Shown here piece by piece: positions 59,546 to 64,000 of a stretch of DNA of 64,000 nt. Both the position numbers and the translations under genes were made by a program. The stretch comes from Legionella cardiaca (GTDB taxonomy: Bacteria > Pseudomonadota > Gammaproteobacteria > Legionellales > Legionellaceae): assembly GCF_029026145.1 (NCBI RefSeq), contig NZ_CP119078.1:1797036-1861035 (forward strand), in the 5' to 3' direction. The stretch's first letter is position 1; the number at the start of each line of letters is the position of its first letter. The notes below the pieces were generated by a model. The model did not search any database, was not told the origin of the DNA, and saw only the letters and a program-made list of their open reading frames with translations.

Positions 59546-60799
59546 TCAATGAACAACAGTCGCACTTTCTCTCTGAGTAAAATCAACCTCGGCAGTACTT
59601 TTGGTTTGTTCTCTTATTAACAAAAGAAAAGGAACAAATCCTAGCGCCAAGATAAACGACAATTGATAGAGCCCTATCCAACCCAGCCACATTTGCAACA
59701 TTGCCGCCAAAGGACCTGAAAAAATTCGCGGTAATGTTGAAACAGCGACTAATAAGGAAAACTGCGTACCGGTAAAAGACTTATTCACGAGTCTCATAAA
59801 TAGAGCAACCAACGCCGTTGACCCCATGCCGGCTGCAAAATTATCGCAAATGACCGCTGTGGCAAATAAGGCTAAATTTTTCCCGACAATAGCTAGCAAG
59901 ATAAATAAAATGTTCGTTGCTGCTTGTAACAAGCCAAAAGCTAACAGTGCTTTGAATAATGAAAAGCGCATTAATATCACACCGGCGGCCAAACCACCGA
60001 GAAGAATAGAACTAAGGCCCATCATCTTGTTTACATAGCCAATGGTATCCAATGAAAATCCAACACCCTGGATTAAAAAAGGCATTACTATACCACTTGT
60101 GGTCGCAGTAAAAGCTTCACCTAATTTATAGAATAAAATAAAAAATAATAAGGGAATAATGCCTCGCCGAGTTAAAAGATCTTTAACAGGAGCAACGAAT
60201 GAATTAACAAAACTGCTGCTATTTTCCAGTTGTGTTTTAGGTTCAGAACTTCCCAACGTGGCAATAATACCGACAAACATTAATATACCCATTAAACGGT
60301 AAGTAAAGGCCCATCCCCAATGCTTAGCAATAACCAAAGCTAATCCACCAGCAATAACCAGAGCGAGGCGGTAACCAAAAACAGCTATGGAGGCCCCGAT
60401 ACCATGCTCTGACGTCGATAAATATTCAACTCGATGTGCATCGATAGCCACATCTTGTGTGGCTGAAAGACAGGCTAAAATAAAAGCTAAAGCAGCCATT
60501 ATTTCTGGAGAAGTACGTGGCGAGAACCAGGCTAGTGTATTAAAACCCAGTAATAAAGCTACCTGAGTTAGCAACATCCAGCTTCGTCGTCTTCCAATTG
60601 GTAAAAGCGAATAGCGATCGAGAAGCGGGCCCCAAGCAATGCGATAAGCATAGGGCAAGCCAATCAAACTTAACATCCCCGTTGCTAACACCGACATACC
60701 TACGTCGGCGTACCAGGCTTGTAATGTTCCACTAATTAATGCCAAGGGAAGTCCTGAGGAAAAGCCCAGTAAAAAAATAATTAACAATCGCTTATTCAT
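59546..60799 (-). CDS. AmpG-like muropeptide permease (MFS)
   Basis: A 417-aa transporter with about twelve membrane spans. The opening FLLGFSSGLPLALISGTLQAWYADVGM is the AmpG signature, and GLPYAYRIAWGPLLDRY with RRRSWM is the loop 2-3 motif. LSATQDVAIDAHRVEYL is also family-typical. AmpG imports anhydro-muropeptides for cell-wall recycling, and Legionella also has several AmpG-family paralogues, so the exact substrate is open. I use the ATG at 60799. A GTG at 60832 would prepend 11 polar residues. It is upstream of no close partner, and the mip gene lies 190 bp away on the same strand. Confidence 0.85.
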   Translation of the reverse strand: MNKRLLIIFLLGFSSGLPLALISGTLQAWYADVGMSVLATGMLSLIGLPYAYRIAWGPLLDRYSLLPIGRRRSWMLLTQVALLLGFNTLAWFSPRTSPEIMAALAFILACLSATQDVAIDAHRVEYLSTSEHGIGASIAVFGYRLALVIAGGLALVIAKHWGWAFTYRLMGILMFVGIIATLGSSEPKTQLENSSSFVNSFVAPVKDLLTRRGIIPLLFFILFYKLGEAFTATTSGIVMPFLIQGVGFSLDTIGYVNKMMGLSSILLGGLAAGVILMRFSLFKALLAFGLLQAATNILFILLAIVGKNLALFATAVICDNFAAGMGSTALVALFMRLVNKSFTGTQFSLLVAVSTLPRIFSGPLAAMLQMWLGWIGLYQLSFILALGFVPFLLLIREQTKSTAEVDFTQRESATVVH

Positions 60800-60958
60800 A
60801 CATAGAATGCTCGGATTATGAATTTCTATCACATTAAATTCTTAACATTGCTCATTGGACGATTCATTATTCAAGTCTTGTGCAAAAGCGAGTAAGACAT
60901 GATTGAGGTAAAAAAGTAGAGAAGGAATAAACAAGCAAGATTAAGAATTCAAATAAGT

Positions 60959-60982
60959 AGCGCTCTCTAGTAGGAGAGCGCT
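60959..60982 (-). terminator. Hairpin terminator after mip
   Basis: AGCGCTCTC (60959-60967) pairs with GAGAGCGCT (60974-60982) around a 6-nt loop. The minus strand continues ACTTATTTGAATT, only moderately U-rich. It lies 9 bp past the mip stop codon. Confidence 0.7.
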
Positions 60983-60990
60983 GGATTTAA

Positions 60991-61740
60991 TTAGGCTTCA
61001 GTCTTTTTTACAGAGATCAAATGAATTTTAAAAATTAAAGTTTCATTCGGACCAATTGGACCACCGACGCTACGTGGACCGTAAGCTAGATCAGCTGGAA
61101 CGTAAACTTCCCAAGTTGAACCGGCTGGCATTAATTGCAACGCTTCAGTCCATCCAGGAATAACTTGTGATACTTTAAACGTTGCTGGTTTACCGGTTCT
61201 ATCAGTGCTATCAAACACTTGACCATCAATCAACTTACCAGTGTATTCTACGGTAACAGTATCATCTTTTGTTGGTTTAGCACCGTCGCCCTTTTGCAAT
61301 ATTTTATATTGCAAACCGCTGGGTAAACTAATAACACCTTCTTTGCCTTTATTCTGATTTAAGAATGCTTCACCTTTTGCTTTGTTTTCTTCAGCTTTTT
61401 TAGTGAAATCGGCATTTCGTTTTGCCATTAGGTCTTTTTGAAACTTATTCAATACATCCTTCATTTGCTGTTCTGTCAGCAATAATTGACCACCACTCAT
61501 ACCGTCTTGTAAGCCTTTAGCCATTGCTGAAGGATTAATGTCGATACCTTGTTTTTTAAAATTTTTACCTAAATCAGCACCAATACTGTAAGACAGCTTA
61601 TCCATGTCGCTATTTAACGATGTTGCAGGTGTGGTAGATGTAGCAGGTGCAGTTGTAGCAGTAGCTGATGCATCAGCGGCAACAATTGCCGTAGACATTG
61701 TCAAACCTATGACAGCTGCAGCGACCAGTCTCATCTTCAT
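60991..61740 (-). CDS. mip: Macrophage infectivity potentiator Mip (FKBP-type peptidyl-prolyl isomerase)
   Basis: A 249-aa surface or periplasmic isomerase needed for efficient host-cell infection in L. pneumophila. After a signal peptide (about 1-22) there is an Ala/Thr-rich stretch, then the dimerisation region [20 protein letters not shown], the long connecting helix and the FKBP domain (about 140-249) with [36 protein letters not shown] and [19 protein letters not shown]. It is nearly identical in the FKBP domain to L. pneumophila Mip (233 aa pre-protein). I start at the ATG at 61740. The longer frame adds 17 residues before the signal. It is monocistronic and divergent from sdaA. Confidence 0.98.
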   Translation of the reverse strand: MKMRLVAAAVIGLTMSTAIVAADASATATTAPATSTTPATSLNSDMDKLSYSIGADLGKNFKKQGIDINPSAMAKGLQDGMSGGQLLLTEQQMKDVLNKFQKDLMAKRNADFTKKAEENKAKGEAFLNQNKGKEGVISLPSGLQYKILQKGDGAKPTKDDTVTVEYTGKLIDGQVFDSTDRTGKPATFKVSQVIPGWTEALQLMPAGSTWEVYVPADLAYGPRSVGGPIGPNETLIFKIHLISVKKTEA

Positions 61741-61867
61741 AAACAATCCCCTTTTGTCTTTGGTCAGAATAGAACTTGCAAAAATGCCCAACCATTCTGC
61801 CTAAATTTACACGAAATTACTAGTCAAGGCTTAAGCAAAATCGATTTTTCAACTAATCTTTTAATAA

Positions 61868-61920
61868 CAACACCATATTAATGTTGTTTGCATGACAATT
61901 TCCTTCTAAAATTGTCATTA
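61868..61920. promoter_or_regulatory. Two dyads in the mip-sdaA divergent promoter region
   Basis: AACAACA/TGTTGTT (61868-61890) and a perfect ATGACAATTT/AAATTGTCAT (61894-61920, 7-nt spacer) lie side by side, the second ending 22 bp before the sdaA start. They could be operators for a regulator of sdaA or mip, or leader hairpins. No known consensus is recognised. Confidence 0.45.
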
Positions 61921-61942
61921 TTTAAACCACAGAGTACTTAGA

Positions 61943-63319
61943 ATGAGTATTAGCTTATTTGATTTGTTTTCCATAGGTATTGGCCCTTCAAGCTCCCACA
62001 CGGTGGGACCGATGCTGGCGGCTAATGCTTTTTTAGATTTGTTATTCAAGGAAAAGAAATTTGATAAGAGCGAACGGATAAAAATTGAGCTTTATGGCTC
62101 ACTTGCATTAACAGGGAAGGGGCATGGCACTGATAAAGCAATTCTAAATGGATTGGAAGGAAAGGCGCCTGAAACGGTAGTTCCTGAGAGTATGGTTCCT
62201 CGTATGCAGGAAATTATTAACTCCCAAAAACTCCGTTTGGCAGGGGAAAAAACCATTTCTTTTGTTGAAGATTCCGATTTTTTATTCTTACAAAAAGAAC
62301 TCCTCCCCAAACATAGCAATGGGATGCGCTTTACGGCCTATGATAAAGAAGGTAACACGCTACTTACGCAAGTTTATTATTCCATAGGCGGTGGCTTTAT
62401 TACTACAGAAGAAGAGTTTGATCACGCATCCACAGTCAATACTCCCCCTCCCTATCCTTTTACCACGGCTCGTCAACTTTTAACCCTTTGCCGGGAAAAC
62501 AAAATGACTATTGCGGAATTAATGATGGTCAATGAATTAACCTGGAGAACTGCTGATGCAATTCATGAAGGTATACTTGCTATTGCAAAAGTAATGGATG
62601 AGTGTATCGAAAATGGCTGTCATCATCCGGGTAACTTACCCGGTGGCTTAAACCTCAAACGCCGAGCGCCGGATCTGTATAAAAAACTAATTGAACATAA
62701 GGGTATACCCAGTGTTTTTGAACAGTCCGATATTATGAACAAACTTAATCTGTTTGCTATGGCTGTTAATGAGGAAAATGCTGCAGGCGGACGTATTGTT
62801 ACAGCACCGACCAACGGTGCGGCGGGTATTATTCCGGCTGTTCTCAGATATTGTCAGGAAGCGCACGATCGTTGGCAAAAAGAAGATATTTATACTTATT
62901 TTTTAACAGCCGCGGCTGTCGGCATTCTTTATAAAGAAGGGGCTTCTATTTCCGGTGCTGAAGTGGGATGCCAAGGTGAAGTTGGCGTAGCATCTTCCAT
63001 GGCCGCGGCAGGATTGACTGCTGTGTTGGGTGGTTCAGTCGAACAAATTGAAAACGCGGCAGAAATCGCAATGGAACATCATCTTGGTATGACGTGTGAT
63101 CCAGTGATGGGCTTGGTACAAATTCCCTGCATTGAACGCAATGCCATGGGTGCGGTTAAAGCAGTCAATGCTTCCCGTATGGCTCTGATTGGTGATGGTC
63201 AACACCAGATCTCTTTAGACAAGGTTATCCGCACAATGAAGGATACTGGTAAAGACATGCAGAGTATCTATAAAGAAACATCCATGGGTGGCTTGGCTGT
63301 TAATCATCCTGAATGTTGA
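61943..63319 (+). CDS. sdaA: L-serine ammonia-lyase (serine dehydratase), single-chain Fe-S type
   Basis: A 458-aa 4Fe-4S enzyme deaminating L-serine to pyruvate. The N-terminal ACT-like/beta domain opens with [17 protein letters not shown]. The catalytic alpha domain has the [13 protein letters not shown] block, and the cluster-ligand cysteines lie in [20 protein letters not shown] and [18 protein letters not shown]. Serine is a prime carbon source for Legionella, so it feeds the pyruvate used by ppsA and the TCA cycle. It is monocistronic and divergent from mip. Confidence 0.96.
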   Translation: MSISLFDLFSIGIGPSSSHTVGPMLAANAFLDLLFKEKKFDKSERIKIELYGSLALTGKGHGTDKAILNGLEGKAPETVVPESMVPRMQEIINSQKLRLAGEKTISFVEDSDFLFLQKELLPKHSNGMRFTAYDKEGNTLLTQVYYSIGGGFITTEEEFDHASTVNTPPPYPFTTARQLLTLCRENKMTIAELMMVNELTWRTADAIHEGILAIAKVMDECIENGCHHPGNLPGGLNLKRRAPDLYKKLIEHKGIPSVFEQSDIMNKLNLFAMAVNEENAAGGRIVTAPTNGAAGIIPAVLRYCQEAHDRWQKEDIYTYFLTAAAVGILYKEGASISGAEVGCQGEVGVASSMAAAGLTAVLGGSVEQIENAAEIAMEHHLGMTCDPVMGLVQIPCIERNAMGAVKAVNASRMALIGDGQHQISLDKVIRTMKDTGKDMQSIYKETSMGGLAVNHPEC

Positions 63320-63335
63320 TCCTATAAATATTCAA

Positions 63336-63360
63336 TGGGATGTTCGCTAAGTTCATCCCA
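63336..63360. terminator. Hairpin between convergent sdaA and MFS genes
   Basis: TGGGATG (63336-63342) pairs with CATCCCA (63354-63360) around an 11-nt loop. Flanks are AT-rich on both sides, compatible with a bidirectional terminator for these convergent genes. Confidence 0.55.
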
Positions 63361-63369
63361 GTTAATTAA

Positions 63370-64000
63370 TTAAATGGCGTTAGCATGAGCTGAATTATCT
63401 ATCCTGCTCCAATAATGTTGCAGGATCAATAAGCCAGCAACCAATAGCCACATACCTGTCAGAATTTCCACATAAGCCTTCAAAGGATTAGTATTAAGCC
63501 CACTCATTATAATTACGGCCAAAGTAGCACTAAACATATTGATAAAACTCATCATTGCCGAACCACTCGCTTTATCATTGATTGCATTTGAAGCAACTAA
63601 TGAACCGGCCGCGAAGAGCAATCCGCTAAAAATATAGAAATCCATGGTGCTTAGAAAAAACCAGCCAGCCGAAAAAGAACTGCAATAGATCATGGCTGCA
63701 AGACTTAAGATGCCAACGATATTTCCGGTTAAACCAAGGACAATAATTTGTTTAGCAGGAAAACGATTCATCAAAATTTTGGCCCATAAACCACCAATTA
63801 ACATGCCAAACATATTAAGAAAATTCCAGTAACCATAATCTACTGTTCGCATATGCAAAATGTCACTGGCAATTTGTGGTGCGGCTGCAGAAAAACAATA
63901 TCCAACTGCTGAACAAAAACCGATGACTAATGAAAAGACAATTAATTTTCCTGACTTTAACGCTTGCAAATAACTTTTCGCAATCGTGGCTAGGTTGATG
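63370..64000 (-). CDS. MFS transporter, C-terminal part (cut by the window edge)
   Basis: The reading frame runs from the stop at 63370 to the right edge without a stop, giving about 209 residues of the C-terminal half of a major facilitator transporter. Six hydrophobic spans are visible, beginning KLIVFSLVIGFCSAVGYCFS and including LNMFGMLIGGLWAKILMNRFPAKQIIVLG, which has the second-half motif-A-like turn (cited in part). The pattern resembles Bcr/CflA-type drug exporters, but half a transporter is not enough to say. The TTG at 63969 is not a likely start because in-frame coding continues upstream (INLATIAKSYLQALKSG). Confidence 0.8.
   Translation of the reverse strand, partial: INLATIAKSYLQALKSGKLIVFSLVIGFCSAVGYCFSAAAPQIASDILHMRTVDYGYWNFLNMFGMLIGGLWAKILMNRFPAKQIIVLGLTGNIVGILSLAAMIYCSSFSAGWFFLSTMDFYIFSGLLFAAGSLVASNAINDKASGSAMMSFINMFSATLAVIIMSGLNTNPLKAYVEILTGMWLLVAGLLILQHYWSRIDNSAHANAI

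Overview
The window is about 64 kb of low-GC (roughly 38-40%) gammaproteobacterial chromosome and is almost certainly from the genus Legionella. The strongest evidence is a near-canonical mip gene (60991-61740) and an AnkB-type F-box/ankyrin/CaaX effector gene (13007-13534). Dense 4-bp ATGA overlaps, AT-rich spacers, many exported hypothetical proteins and complete spermidine/putrescine uptake genes fit this. I cannot name the species. Mip carries an Ala/Thr-rich insertion relative to the L. pneumophila protein, so it is probably a non-pneumophila species.

Layout. 0-6.6 kb (minus): ligA followed by a peptide-type ABC importer (binding protein and two permeases, with no ATPase visible). 6.9-11.9 kb (plus): an exported alpha/beta-hydrolase-like protein, an exported beta-rich protein and rmuC, tightly packed, then an exported TPR protein. 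12.0-15.9 kb is the most accessory-looking stretch: a small exported protein, a PspC-domain protein, the AnkB-like effector, a 537-aa protein with internal repeats that I treat as a candidate effector, and a cysteine-rich duplicated exported protein. 15.9-19.7 kb: potABCD. 19.9-22.9 kb: a secreted GH81-type endo-beta-1,3-glucanase. 23.2-27.5 kb: an RhlE-type helicase, an amino-acid binding protein, an O-antigen-ligase-like protein and a family-2 glycosyltransferase. 27.8-32.0 kb: clpA, clpS, icd. 32.3-36.3 kb: rluE, mreBCD, a small ComEA-like protein. 36.4-43.6 kb (minus): a compact run of ppsA, a cation/proton antiporter, nadC, a murG gene of Firmicutes type, and an M20 peptidase. 44-46 kb: a 122-aa protein and a membrane-anchored protein with a U-box-like segment (second effector candidate). 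45.9-50.3 kb: purB-nadB-nadA. 50.4-55.5 kb: glutathione peroxidase and several small membrane, exported and zinc-ribbon proteins, including a 26-aa membrane peptide gene. 55.6 kb: tRNA-Leu(CAA). 55.9-59.5 kb: an acyltransferase, a divergent S-adenosylhomocysteinase-like protein and an exported protein of unknown function. 59.5-64 kb: an AmpG-like permease, mip, sdaA and a truncated MFS gene running off the right edge.

How the parts fit together. Much of the window is housekeeping: cell shape (mreBCD), wall and LPS synthesis, ClpAP proteolysis, de novo NAD synthesis (nadB and nadA in one operon, nadC in another), gluconeogenesis and serine catabolism (ppsA, sdaA, icd). Interspersed are genes for life with a eukaryotic host: mip, ankB, two further effector candidates and a glucanase that could act on fungal, algal or protist beta-1,3-glucan. 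Polyamine, peptide and amino-acid uptake genes fit an amino-acid-dependent intracellular bacterium.

I see no prophage, insertion sequence, CRISPR array or recognisable defence system. Short REP-like palindromes of the GTCATnCC...GGnAT type are scattered in spacers. Only one RNA gene was found. The most noteworthy items are the AnkB orthologue, the two effector candidates, the GH81 enzyme, the Firmicutes-type MurG and the degenerate SAH-hydrolase.
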